Below, piece after piece: positions 33,696 through 46,206 of a stretch of DNA of 64,000 bases. This DNA is from Viola odorata (lineage: Eukaryota > Streptophyta > Magnoliopsida > Malpighiales > Violaceae). The stretch lies in the NCBI GenBank assembly GCA_963691705.1, contig OY829538.1:77568781-77632780 (forward strand), given 5' to 3'. Each line of letters starts with the position of its first letter. The first letter of the stretch is position 1. The notes under the pieces were generated by a model. That model was given only the letters and a program-made list of their open reading frames with translations. It was not told where the DNA came from and ran no database searches. The position numbers and the translations under genes are program-made.

Positions 33696-35413
33696 CTTGG
33701 TTTTGTTTAATCTAGTTTCTAATGTTCTTGATGTTACGCGACATCAACTTTAAGAACTAACATATACGATAAATAATAACAATAAATTTTTATATTAAAT
33801 AAAATATAAACGATTAATTAACTTATCATATCACGTCGGCATTAAAAACTACTTCATCTCACAACCTAATAGACAATGGTGACTACAAAGATTGGAGAAA
33901 TGCTAGGGTTTTTTTTTTACAGGATTGCTAGGGTTTGTTACTTCGACCTTTATATCCAAAAAAAATTGAAATATGCAAGTTTAATTTTAAAAATTTTAAT
34001 TTCTATTTTTGAAATTATGCTTCACAATTTAGATATTACTAATTGATTTATGTATTACAGCAGGAAAAATCTAATAGAGTTAGAAACAAAATAAAAAAAA
34101 TTGTCCACCAATCTATTCACTTTAACTAATGTTGACAATATTATACCTCGCAAGAGCCAGGAGACATGAAGGTCATGACATTCCTAGTTATAGGGTAGGT
34201 TCTTCTAAAGCACGCGCCCACTCACTCAATAATGACTTTCAAAAAAATCAAAAAATGAAAAGAAAAAGAAAAAAAAGTATAACAAAAAGTATAGGGTATG
34301 ATTTGCTATACAGAAAGATCCAAACAAGAACAAGCCACTGGTGTATCCAGTATCTCCAACTCTTTTTTCCTCCATGCCACTTCCATCCAACAACTCAAAG
34401 ACAAAAGTGAAAAATGTAGGGTTATAAAAAGGGTTAAGAGAAAGCAACCTTATATAACTAGAGCACCATTCGATCGCATCGCAACGTAAAGTATTAGTGT
34501 TATAACGTAAGGTATCATCGTTGAATATTGTCGTTGAATACCTTACATTGTGAGCGAATGATAAGCTAGAGTATCATTCGCCCACAATATAAAGACACTA
34601 GAGTGCCATAACACAACTTGTCATCGTTGAATACTTTATATTGTGAACAAATGATGCTCTAAATACACTAATGATACTTTACGTTGTGAGTGAACGCTAC
34701 TTTAAATGCACCGAGAGTAGAGGAAAATGGAGTTTTCCTGCTATTGATGGTGGGGTGGAAGAAAGAAGAGATCCTTTGAACGAAGGGTGCAACTTTCTCT
34801 TCCTCCCATAAAAGGGTTTAATCAAAATAACATCAATACCAAAAGTTATTCCCTGTTGCAACCCTTGTCTTCTATTCCCACATACTTTCACCTTTTTTCA
34901 CCTTCTTTTTGCACTTCTAAAAGCATGTAAAGAGAATGTTTTTTCAAAGAAAAATATATAATATATTATGATCATCACACCAAATGAGGCTCCATCTCCT
35001 CCAAAGCCATAGCAGCTCATGGAGACAAGCAGACAGTATCGCCCATCCTTTTATTCCTCTAACAAAGTCCTTCCAAAAAACTATCTGCCAACCCTAATTT
35101 GGACTGTTCTTACCTGCATTTTTCTCTACAATAAGTCCCTTTGCCTCCTTTCACATCCACCAACTCATAGTCCTTAGGTTAGCCTCATAACTTTGTCTTC
35201 TTGGACTTTATGACTCAGCTGACAATACCCATTTCTCCCTTAACATCATTGAGAGAATCTATTAGAGTATGGAAGAAGAAAAAAACTATATAATTTTAAA
35301 AACACACATGAACTATATATATATAGGAATACACAACTCCTAGGACACAAGAAGAGGGTACTTTCACCACACTCAAATTAACAGAAAAAAACAGTTGTCC
35401 ACTTCTCCTTGAA
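33696..35413. other. AT-rich intergenic DNA and promoter of the 35414 gene
   Basis: Apart from the foldback at 34459-34703, no element or gene is recognised. The 400 bases before 35414 are C/T-rich and look like promoter plus leader, with a TATATATATA stretch near 35315. Confidence 0.5.
34459..34703. repeat. Imperfect foldback repeat, possible MITE
   Basis: GCAACGTAAAGTATTAGTGT (34481-34500) is matched in inverted orientation by ACACTAATGATACTTTACGT (34665-34684). An inner imperfect inverted pair (ACATTGTGAGCGAATGATA against TATCATTCGCCCACAATAT) lies between. The whole unit could form a long hairpin. I found no clear target duplication. Confidence 0.5.
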
Positions 35414-35791
35414 ATGGGTAGGCAAAGCTGTGATCCTACCATCTTCCATTCCTCCATCGCGCTACTGCAGGAGAGGTTTAGACAGTTAGAGAGAGCAAAG
35501 GAAATCAGACAGCAGAGGGATCTCTTAAGACTGTTATCTGGAGCAGAGCAGGTTAAAGCTGCTGCAACAGCGTATGAACCACCAAGGTTGTTGTTTCATT
35601 CCGAACTGATCCTTCCACCTACGCAACCACATGACGGTCTTCTGTACCTCTGGCCGAGCAATCAGAATAAGACTACTGGTTTCCAGATCAATGAGACTAA
35701 AAATTCAGTGAATGTATGTTCTGCAGAAACTCTCAAGAACAAAACAAATACCTCCGAAGAATCAGATGTTGATACCTCACTTCATCTGTGA
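35414..35791 (+). CDS. Small conserved-looking plant protein, function unknown (125 aa)
   Basis: A single-exon ATG frame of 125 residues. The N-terminus (MGRQSCDPTIFHSSIALLQE) runs into a basic helical stretch, RFRQLERAKEIRQQRDLLRL, a likely coiled coil. A Pro-rich middle (SELILPPTQP) and a polar, acidic tail follow. I recall similar unnamed proteins in other eudicots but no assigned function. A C/T-rich leader lies upstream. It is tail to tail with the DUF21/CBS gene, with 140 bp between the stop codons, so the 3' UTRs may overlap. No signal peptide or membrane segment is seen. Confidence 0.7.
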   Translation: MGRQSCDPTIFHSSIALLQERFRQLERAKEIRQQRDLLRLLSGAEQVKAAATAYEPPRLLFHSELILPPTQPHDGLLYLWPSNQNKTTGFQINETKNSVNVCSAETLKNKTNTSEESDVDTSLHL

Positions 35792-35931
35792 CAAAATTTA
35801 CAATGCTAGTGTCTCACGTGTCCTTGTTCCTCTGTTTTTTTTTTCTCTCAAGTCTTTTACTCCTTCCATGGAGATGTGAAAAAATGAGGGGTGGAAAAAC
35901 AAAACAAGAACATAAATGATGTAACTAGCAT

Positions 35932-37154
35932 CTAGGAAGACTCCTGGTGCTCTTCATGTTCAGCAGTTATATTGGAATCAGATAAAATATGCTCTGGTCT
36001 CTTTTGGAATTCATCCCCATCATAATCATTACTGTCTGACTCTTCACCACTATTCCATTTTCTTTTCATGATTTTTGGAACCAAGCGAGTTACTTCTTTG
36101 GCCTCTTTCAATGCATCTTCATTGTTTATTCGTTCAAATCGAACAGCACTTACCTTTCTGGCATTTCCTTCCAGTACCTGATCAAGGAAAATCACATGAA
36201 TCACTCAATAAGTGCTCTAACACAACACCAAAATCTAATTTCTCGTTGGCTTCTTTGTTTGTTATGCATGCAAAATTATGAGCCAAATACCCCAAAAAAG
36301 AACTTAGACTGACATTTAGGCCTCTAAACAATCATTTATAGTTAACATCACCAAGAAAATTCATGTGTTTACAGTTTTGACTATAACAATAGTCTAATCA
36401 ATCCCCTGGATATACCCAATGCTAAAGCATATTGCAAGCAAGAAACTGAAAAAGGTTGTCCAGGAAAACATCAAACAGTTCAAGTTCTTTGCAGGCTCAT
36501 CATCAGCACATTAGACTACATATATTGTTGAATACCTAATTTTTCAATTTAAAAAAATGAATAAAAAGATTTTTTAATGAAACAATAAGCTTAAATTTGG
36601 ACATTAACATAATTGTAAATAATTTTAAAATATACATAACACCTATTGGTTGTTCAATTAATTTGATAGGAATTATTAACTCAATACATTGCCATCTTCA
36701 AAAAAGGGAGTGGAAGATAGCAGTTTCTGTTTTTCATTATAATAAAGAAAATAGGTATATTTCCAAATTGCACACCTTAAGATTACCTTGTCTCTTATTG
36801 GTCTTTTAAGAACTTAAATTAATTTCTTTCAGTTTTATGGTTTTCTTTTGGAAGCTTTTATAGTTTCTGCTTAATCAGTTCTTTTATCATAAATTGGCAT
36901 AAAACAATGTATTAAAATGATGTTATTTTGTACCAAAATCACTTAAATCTTTTTCATAAATCTGTTTTGATATTTTTAGAGATTAAAATTTATAAGTTTA
37001 TCTAAGAAGCATTTCAATTTTCACAATATGATAAAAAAATTTAAGGAGATGAAATTGTTTAAAAAGTAATTTTACAGTTGAAAAGTTTTAAACTTTTTCC
37101 TGTCATTTTGATTTCTTTATATGTTTGTGTAATTTCAATCAGATTCATACGAGT

Positions 37155-37209
<55 letters not shown>

Positions 37210-40200
37210 TATATTATTATTCCAGTTCTTTAAAGGAGCAGCTTGGAAACAAAATGAAACATAATGGAGTAAAATTAACCAAAGAAAAAAGAATCAAATA
37301 AAAATAAGCCAAATTTGAGGGCTGTGTTTTAAGTGAAAATCAGTGGATAAAATGGTAATTAATGAAAATTTGGGTGGTTGTAAAGGAAAAAAGAGAGTAG
37401 AAAAAACACTTATTGTTTTAACTTTAAGTTTTTACTAGTTTACTAGTGTATACTATGATTATAATTTATAAGACAAGAAATCAATGATTGCACAGATTTG
37501 AGAGTCTATTTAAGTCTACAACCACCCGATTAGGCAAATATAGCTTCCAGAAAATGACAAGAGGTAATACTGTATTAGAATTCAAACCTCAAGTTTGTAG
37601 ATTTGATTCTTTTCCCTAAACTCTTGTCGTTCGGACTTGCCTTCGCTACTGTCTTCATCCTCCTCTCGATTAGCCTTTTCAAGAACCACTTTGATTGTCT
37701 CACCTGTCCTTGGGATATATCCAAATACCTCACATATAAAACCTGATACAGTTTCATACTGATGACCCTGTGAAACAAGAAAGAGATGGTGATTAGAAAA
37801 TTAAATCGACACTCGCTAATATTTTTCTACATGATTCCATCGGTGCTGTTAAGAAATTAGAAAGTGGTTCTTGCTGATCATGAAATTTTTTGGGCAAAAT
37901 GGACAGCATTATCTTGTACTATCAGGTAAAGATGCAAAATGTACCAGTATAATACAGGCTTCATAGCAGATGCTCATGAGTCTCGCACCAAACAGTCACA
38001 TCTATTAACAGCATATGCATGGATTTAATGTTCTTTAAAATAACATCATACCTCAGGCATTTTGATATTCAGATCTTCAAGAAGTTGATCAATGGATGTA
38101 TTAGCATCAACGTCATAGATTCCCTCTGCTCGCATTACAACATAGCCAGTTTTCTTCTGTATCTCCTCCTATAATACAAGAACCAACATGTCACAACAAC
38201 AAATGATATCAGTAGCAGTGCTTTTATGAACCAGCCATAGGACAACATATTTCGCATCATTGAAGTGTATTAAAAATGGATAAAATCATCTTGTTGGCTT
38301 TACTTTTGAATCATTTTCGTCGAAGATTTCACCAACAATCTCCTCAACAACATCTTCCAGGGTTACTATCTGCTTTGTCCAAAAGATAAAAAGGAAAGAG
38401 AGCAAGTATCAGGGCAATGCAGCGATTTATACATAATTAGCATGTTAAGGCAATCACACTTTCACACTGCACAAACTTCATACAGAAAATAAACACTGAG
38501 ATATTTGAGAATTCGTTGTGTTTAATTTAATGAGGTGTGTTTCTTGTTACCCATGCCAGTTCCCAGACATCAGTGTTGGACAGAAGTGAGCATTTGACAC
38601 CACTATCAGGCACAAAGATATACCAATTAGTAAACTTGCAATGCAAACCAGGGAGGATAGACATGGCAACCTCAACTTGGTCAAGATTTATAACGTTTTC
38701 AGCTCGCTACCACCACATATTTTCATTTGACCATGATATACCATTTGGATGTTCATAAAGATATTTGGATGCCTCTTTGAAATTAGCATAATACATCAGC
38801 TATAAGAGATGGATTGTCTGCTATTTGAATATGTAGAATGAAAGTATATCTCTGTTCCAATACCATAATTTGAACCACAGTTTCAGTTCTTTAGGAGACA
38901 GTATGAGTCCCTAACAAATGCAATACCAAATAGCAGAGTGAACAACCTTATAGTTACGATAGATCTTTTTGTAACTTGGCACTGTATGCCAGTCATGCAG
39001 TTCCTTTAATTACAAAGGACAAAAGCAATTTGAATTAGTTAGAGTGGGTACTAGAGTTGTACATACCCCCACAGTTCCACCATATTCATTAAGAACAACA
39101 GCCATGTGAACCTTCCTGATGCGGAACTCTCTAAGAAGATTCCAGACATGCATTGAATCTGCAAAAGCATTACCATTATTACTTTCACCAAAGCTTCTGT
39201 TGCAAGCCAACTAGACAAATAGAGATGACCATTAAAGTATCAAAAAAAGACCTTCAAGAATAATGGGGTGTACGACCAAGTTCATCACTCTGAAATACTG
39301 ATCAGAGAGGATAATCAAAGTAGCAGTAGACTCATCAGCTATAGGTTTTGAATTGAGCTATTTTATCCATGAAGGCAAGGTTTTACAACGTTTGATAGTT
39401 TACCAGACAGCATAAACTATGAATAAATTGCTTAAGATACAACCGTCTGGCTTTGAAAGAGTACTAGATCCAAAACATTATTGTTCAACCTCCATATCAT
39501 AAGAATGTGTGGCATTATCAAGGCAGCAACATATAGCAATTCACATCTTATGAGATGAGATGATATATGTCAGAAATAGGTAGATTTCAAATGAATGAAT
39601 GCAAATGGAATACCAAGATGCAAAGTAATGCTTTCTTCCTGCCTTAGATGATTAGACAAAATGAGCACACAGTAACAAGGCAGCTTTTTAAACCATCTTA
39701 TATCATACTAAGTCACTATCATCATTGCATAGAATATGATTAGTCTAAGAAACCAAGAAAGGTAGGTAATCAAGGTACTCTATATACAGGTCCAAGTAAC
39801 AAACACAAAAAAATTAGATAAGTATATGGCTTAAGGATTACCAGGAACAAAATATGCAGGTTTGTGAGCCATATCTCCGACATTTGTATTTTCTAGCAGC
39901 TCACCCTTCAAAATCAAACACATTATAATTCTGCACACTATGAGATTGTTGCATTCAATCAACAAACAAAGTGATAGCAATTTCAAAGACATAGTAACAG
40001 GAGCAGAGATTGCTTGACCTTCTGTGCATAATCCAGTAGATTCATTGCATATGCAATGCCCACAATGTTGTCCACACGCTGCTCAAAAACTGGCACCCTG
40101 CAAGTATGCCCACACAATCGTTGGAATGTATTACAAGGATATAACCTACCAACCATTGTATGTTTATTACCTTGAATATTGATGAGTCACCCATAGCTCA

Positions 40201-43200
40201 TGAAAGTCAACAAGAGTTGCACTGGCGTCAATTGCAACTACATCAACAAGAGGTGTCATTACCTCTCTAACATGCGTATCCTTAATTTCTAGCACATTCT
40301 CAATCATATCCTGCAACAGAAAACCAAAAGAATGACCATGTTATAACAGAAGGTGGACGAATTTTAACAAGTTCTCTTGGGGAGGAAAACACAATATGAC
40401 AATACAACACTTGAAAATGGTGGTGAGATTTAGGGTAAAATGGTGAGACCTTATGGCCAGTAGTATTAATTTAGAAACCACAACCACAGAGAATGCTCAC
40501 GTCGAAAGAAAACTCATCTTTCAAGCAAAGAAAGATTGTTTCTGCATGTTAAAGCCCAGCCATTGTTATTCCACAACAGTTACTTTCTTTTTTTCACAAC
40601 CCAAACCACCACCTCTTGTAAACAGCCTATTTCATGTATTGGAACAAAAATACATATTAAGAATTGCATATGCATATTCACCATTGCATCATGGTTCTAA
40701 ATATTAGTACAAAGAAGCTAGAGCATGGATATTGAAGCAGAGGCACTAAACTTACACCACTCATGCATCAGCAGTATGAGGAAATTGATAGTTTCTTATG
40801 ACAAGAAAAAGGGGTACTTTTCACATTCACCCTAACATTTTCTTCAATATCCAAGTAGACTCCTCTAATCATAATCTGGTCAAAACAATCTTAAATTTAC
40901 TAAATTTGGCCAATGTGACTGTAACACACTTGGTCCTGAGTCTTGTTTCGTCTATTAGTTAAAGAAAATAAGTGATTTAGAGTTTATGATAGGAAGAGTT
41001 GAAGTATTTCCTATGTCTCATTTTAAGCGTCTTTCATTTTCTGTATGTTAAATTTACTAAATTTGGCCAATGTGACTGTAACACACTTGGTCCTGAGTCT
41101 TGTTTCGTCTATTAGTTAAAGAAAATAAAAGAATAGAGTTTATGATAGGAAGAGTTGAAGTATTTCCTATGTCCCATTTTAAGTGTCTTTCATTTTCTGT
41201 ATGTTGCAAAATAAGTATCCCGGTTAACTTTTCACTTTACATTTTCCAGTACCACCCCTCTAAACACCAACTAATCATTGTTTTGTTTGAATTGTTAAAA
41301 AAAATTAATAAAATTAATTTAACTCATTAAAACTTACTAGATATTTTGAATAAAATAAAAAAATAAACTTAAATATTTGTAAAAAATTATTGACGCAAAA
41401 TTAAAAAGTGACAATTTTGTATGAAAAAAGTAAGAAACGTTGTTTTAAACCTGAAGTAACACTGTAACACTAACAATAGTAAGTAATTATTGATGCATAT
41501 TCTTTCATTTTTCATGATAATGAAAGCAAATAAAAAAATAGTCAATTTTACATAATTCCTAACTCAAACCTATGATCTAATACTCATTAGACTCGAAGGT
41601 AACTCACTTTGGTAAGAAGTTAAGTTTAAAATTTTGGTTTAGTGCACCGTTTTATGAGAGTATTACAGAAAAGTTGAACCCAAAATGTTATGAGCATAAT
41701 TATTGCATTTTCTTAATCAGTGTGAAAAATCAAAGTGGACACTTAAAACGAGACTGAGGGAGTAATTAAAATTTCAATGTAAAAATGAAAGTGAAAAAGA
41801 AAAGAACATTACACTGTACTATTCACCTAAATTGCTTCATTTGTGCTGCATTGGCCAAATTCAGTAAAGACCAAGGTCAATTTTTACCCAAATTAGCATC
41901 AGAGGGGATTATTTGGAAGTTGAAGACAAAAGGGTGCATATAGAGGTTTATTCCAAAGAAAGCCAAAAAAGGTTGCAAAACCATACTGAGTACCTGTTCT
42001 TCCTCCTCTATTGCACCACTCAATTCTGCTCCCCGCAACATCAGCTTCAGCTCATCTTCAGTAACAAACGGTTCACTGGTAAACAAGGAACAGGAAAGTA
42101 CTGGTTCAGACACTATCCAATACATGAAATAACAAGACAACCACCTCCAGAAGCATCTCTGACGAGAAATTAGGAAGGATAAGATCCGCTTACTGGTATT
42201 AAGAGACACATAAACACATGTGAAACAAAGAGGTCGGTATTTACTATACATAAACTATCAAAAATCATATAGTCCGATGTTTAACTAATTGCATTATGTT
42301 CAACATGAATAAGGATAACAAAGTGCAATACGAAATGATGTTAAAAAAAAAGTGCAACATGAAATGGAAGTTGTTAGAAAGATACAGTTAAAAATAATTA
42401 GTTTCACCTTCGTCCTTTTAATCCAAGCATCTTCAGCATTCCCATTGACAGAAATGTAACGACTCTTCCCACAGGATATAATACCAATGATAGCCATGCC
42501 ACTGGCCTGACCTAGAGACATTACAAAACAACATCAGCCACAGAGCCACACAGATTTGGGTGGGTGGATAGAACCAACTGCAGCAAAGAGAAATCCGAGG
42601 GCAGCATAAAGCATTTATTCAACGACAAATAGGTAAGACTTAGCTTGGCACATAAGCACTTACCACAAACCTAGCCACCTCAGTAGCATGATGAACAGCA
42701 ATGCTTTTCGGAGTGATCTCAGTGAGAAGTAATATGGCAACCTAGAATAATCCAATGAAACAAAAAGGAACATGGAGTAAATGTTGAAATGAAGTAAATG
42801 CAGATGTCTAAGGGACACAATATGCGCCATGTTAGACTTGGAAATCATACATACAGTCATTACTCCTGTGGCTGCACTGACACCAGCTTCACCAAATATT
42901 GTCGTGGCTGCCTCTGTGACTAATGCAGTTGCTCCAATATTCACCACACTAGTTAAACAATACTACTTACATTAGAAAATAATTTTCGAAAGGAGAAAAT
43001 AAATAACAATCAATTATTATAACAGCAATGAGAGGGGTAGTACGTTGTGCCGATAAGAATAGTTGTCAGAAACCGAGTAACATCACTGCGAAGCATTTTG
43101 AAGACACCATTATCAGGTTCTTTATCAGCCAACTCACGTATCTGTGAAATTTATATCACATGGCCACTTAGGTTTAAGGAATAATTTGCAGCCAACAGAA

Positions 43201-44248
43201 TCTTTTAAGAATAAGATAGTATGAAAGGTATGTATTCTATTGATCAGGAATGAAGGAGAACATGGTAGCCAAACAAAGCACAGCTTAGAATTTATCATCA
43301 CATCTCACATACTGAGAGAAAATCAGGATTCAAAATCGAAAAAAATTCTAGAGATAATTTTTAGTGCTTCTAACTCAAAGGTATCTGTTGAAATTCACAT
43401 AGAAAACACTATCATCAGGTAGTGTTTGGCACATAACAGAAGTAACTCAATTACGGATTTCAGGATTGATATGAAAAGAAGTTACACATAGTTTCAGTAA
43501 GTCATCTATGCTCTCTTCACTTCAACAATCTAACATCAAATCACCAAGTTATAATTTATTTCACCCCTCCAACATTACAATTCATAACACTCACTACAAG
43601 AAGCATCCAATTGACACACAAGCATCTTTAAAGAAGACCATTCCATTTTCTATCTCTATAAATGCATACCTTCCAAGGCCACAGCGTGGTTATGGAAGTC
43701 TCAGCCATGGAAAAAAACGCAGATAATCCCAAAAGCGCAGCCAATATCAAACCTTGCTCTTTAAAAACTTGAAGCAGCTGCGAGACCTTAGGCCAAGCAT
43801 TCTTCAACAACAAAATGCTCTGCCCAATAACTCCATACCCAGCATTCACTACGCCTTCTGCTGCAAACACCCTTTTGCACCCGACAACCAAAACCCCACA
43901 AACCAGTGCCCCAAGAATAATACCTCTTTTCAACAAAACTCTCATTACTTCCAAATTTTCACTCCTATCAACATCTTGATGAATACCCATATCAGTACTC
44001 ACATTGCCTAGCAAGTTTGAATGGTTTCTACGCGTAATTGAATCAAATGTACAAGCCTTGGAACTGCAGGGAGAGGTGAAACTTGATGAAATACGCAAAG
44101 GGAACTCACTTTTTCTATGAGAAACCTTAATGGGCATTTTTGAAACCTTGCTGTAATGCAAAAAGGAAGAAGCTTTGGTGCTGGAAATAAACAAAGTTCG
44201 GCCAACGAACGACGTGGGCTCAAATAAAGCAATCTCCATCAGAATCAT
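35932..44248 (-). CDS. DUF21/CBS/CorC-domain (CNNM-like) transporter, probably in the chloroplast envelope
   Basis: Exons (minus): 44248-43670, 43141-43044, 42948-42855, 42741-42664, 42511-42408, 42075-41994, 40310-40171, 40097-40019, 39905-39842, 39158-39067, 38369-38304, 38168-38052, 37767-37588 and 36177-35932. They join to 673 codons (672 aa), near the length of Arabidopsis At1g55930 and At3g13070. A Ser-rich N-terminus suits a plastid transit peptide. Hydrophobic segments near residues 109-124 and 166-181, with the FFSMAETSITTLWPWK motif, start the DUF21 membrane domain (to about 345). Paired CBS domains span about 345-492, and the CorC domain (TVSGFICEVFGYIPRTGE) lies near 537-555. The Arabidopsis relatives are reported Mg2+ transport factors of the chloroplast envelope (MGR8/9); that role here is inference. 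The start may instead be ATG 44239. No lesion found. Confidence 0.9.
36178..37587 (-). other. Last intron of the DUF21/CBS gene (1.4 kb)
   Basis: AT-rich, with a (TA)n run at 37158-37208. No reading frame or terminal repeats recognised. Confidence 0.6.
37158..37208. repeat. (TA)n microsatellite
   Basis: About 25 uninterrupted AT/TA units in the last intron of the DUF21/CBS gene. Length is likely to vary between individuals. Confidence 0.95.
40891..41204. repeat. 157-bp tandem duplication in an intron of the DUF21/CBS gene
   Basis: Units starting TTAAATTTACTAAATTTGGC at 40891 and 41048 are nearly identical. The end of each unit carries the start of a Stowaway-like terminus (TATTTCCTATGTC), so the duplication happened after that element inserted, or copied its edge. 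Confidence 0.8.
41163..41762. mobile_element. Stowaway-like element, 600 bp, in an intron of the DUF21/CBS gene
   Basis: The left end TTTCCTATGTCCCATTTTAA and right end ...ACACTTAAAACGAGACTGAG...GGAG are imperfect inverted repeats sharing CTCCCTCxGTCxCxTTTTAA-type sequence. TA lies on both sides (41161-41162 and 41763-41764). It is AT-rich and non-coding and lies in the 1.7 kb intron 40311-41993. Confidence 0.65.
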
Positions 44249-46206
44249 TTGTTTTCCTCTTACAAAATGAAAGAGATGAGTCTTCACTAGTTAGAAAACG
44301 AGATTGGAGTGATTAAAAGCAGGCTTTAATGTGTGGTTTACGAAGCAAGCAACATGTTTGGTGGCAATGGCGAGGCCGTCTCTCAAGGATGGTGTAGGTG
44401 ACAACTAGGAGATTTTGCGTGCGGGAGCAGCAGAGCAAGTGGCACCGGCAGTGGAACACGGAACCTGTAAAATACTAATTTCTCCCTTATTTCTTCTATT
44501 TCAAATAACTCTTTTATAAAAAAAGGGGAAATATATTTTTTTTTATAAAAAAATAGTTATATTAAAATCATCACTACAGTTGGCATCAAATATTTTTTTT
44601 TTTTAAAAGTTGAAGTAATAATCTTACGTTGTAAAAATGATAAGCACTAATCAATTAAACTAGAACCTCGTACAACCTCGTATAAAAGGGATAATATCTT
44701 AGAACTACACTTTTATCCATGATTTTTTACGCCAAATTTAGTACTTAGATTTTCTTGATTTACAATAATTTGAAGATTTTTTTAGTAATGAATAATTCGT
44801 TTTTATGAAAAAAACTATCCTATAAATATCAGCAAAAAAGTGTTTGTAATATTTATAATACCTCTTATAATGATATTTATCTTGATGAATTGTTTTATTT
44901 TCATAAAATAAAATTATAACTTATTACTTTTAATTTTTAAAAATTATAATATAGGTGTTAAATTAATTAAATAAAATAAAATATCAAGCATATAATTGAA
45001 ATATTAGTCAAAATGAGTGGTTATATCATCAAAATAACATTATACCTTAAGCTCATAAATTTGAGGAATAAAAGTGTATAATTCACTAAACTTAAAAAAC
45101 CTTTAAAATATTTTTCCTAAAATTAAAAGGCAAATCATCACTATTTTTTCAATATTGTGTATTTTTTATTCTAAAAACTATTGTACTTTTTTAAACTAAT
45201 ATTGTGTAAATTTACCCTTTTCCTTTCATTTTAGTTTGTGTGTTAAAATAAAAAAAAAGTTACATAGTTGCTCATACTTTCAAGTTTCAACTCAACAATG
45301 ATAGAATTGAGTAGCCCAAATGTTATGATAAATATTTATACGAAAACACTAAGATAATATACGGTAGTTTTTTAAAATTAATTTTCCCTTTTTTATAATT
45401 AAAAATTAAATTTCCTCTTTCAAAACATAAATTAATTAATTTTTTAGCTAAATTAAATTTTCCTTGTTTTCTTTCTAGTGGTTGTAAAAATTATAAAAAT
45501 CAGAAGTGATCACCTGATTAGTTAGCCTCTGTTTCCTTTTAAATCCTTTTAAATAACTTTCTGAAACAGTAACATTCAGTAAAGTAAACACTAAAAAGTC
45601 AAATAAAGTATATAGTAACATTAAGTAGGAAAATGACATTAAATAGCATATTTTTTAAGTAGCAATAAACTACAAGTTTATAATTTCTCTCTCAATTTTA
45701 TAAATGTAAATTTTAATATTAATAGATTAGGATTCATCATTTATATGATAAGTTTATTTTAAAAAATAACTACAAAGTATATAGAAAAAATAGCATACAT
45801 ATATGTTATAGTTAATATAACTCTCCCTTCAAAACAAAAAAACAAAAAAAACTACCTCTAGCATTTCTTTTCTTAATACTTTTTTCATGTTTCGAGGTTA
45901 ACAATGGAACATGTCATCCATGCAGTTCTCTATCAATCATGGCCACAATCCATTCAGGTTTTCTGGTTTGAAAAATTGCAACAGCTACAGCAATTTCAAG
46001 TACCATTGCGCATCCATACCCAACCAAACCAACACAGGCCTCCACCCAAATCCATTTTCAGAACCTGGAGGACTATCTGGTGATCCCGGTCAGATAACAC
46101 CAACAAGATTTGGTCACCAGAGTTGAAATTCCAGGGCATACCACAGTTTATAATTGCTCATATTACTTGGTTTTCATCATCAGCAGGAAATGGTGCGGCA
46201 GGATTG
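44249..46206. other. Intergenic DNA between the DUF21/CBS and ABCC genes
   Basis: 44249-44480 should hold the promoter and leader of the DUF21/CBS gene. 44480-45900 is very AT-rich with no gene seen. 45900-46206 is the 3' flank of the ABCC gene and is partly matched by the flank of the second ABCC copy (58090-58220). Confidence 0.5.
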
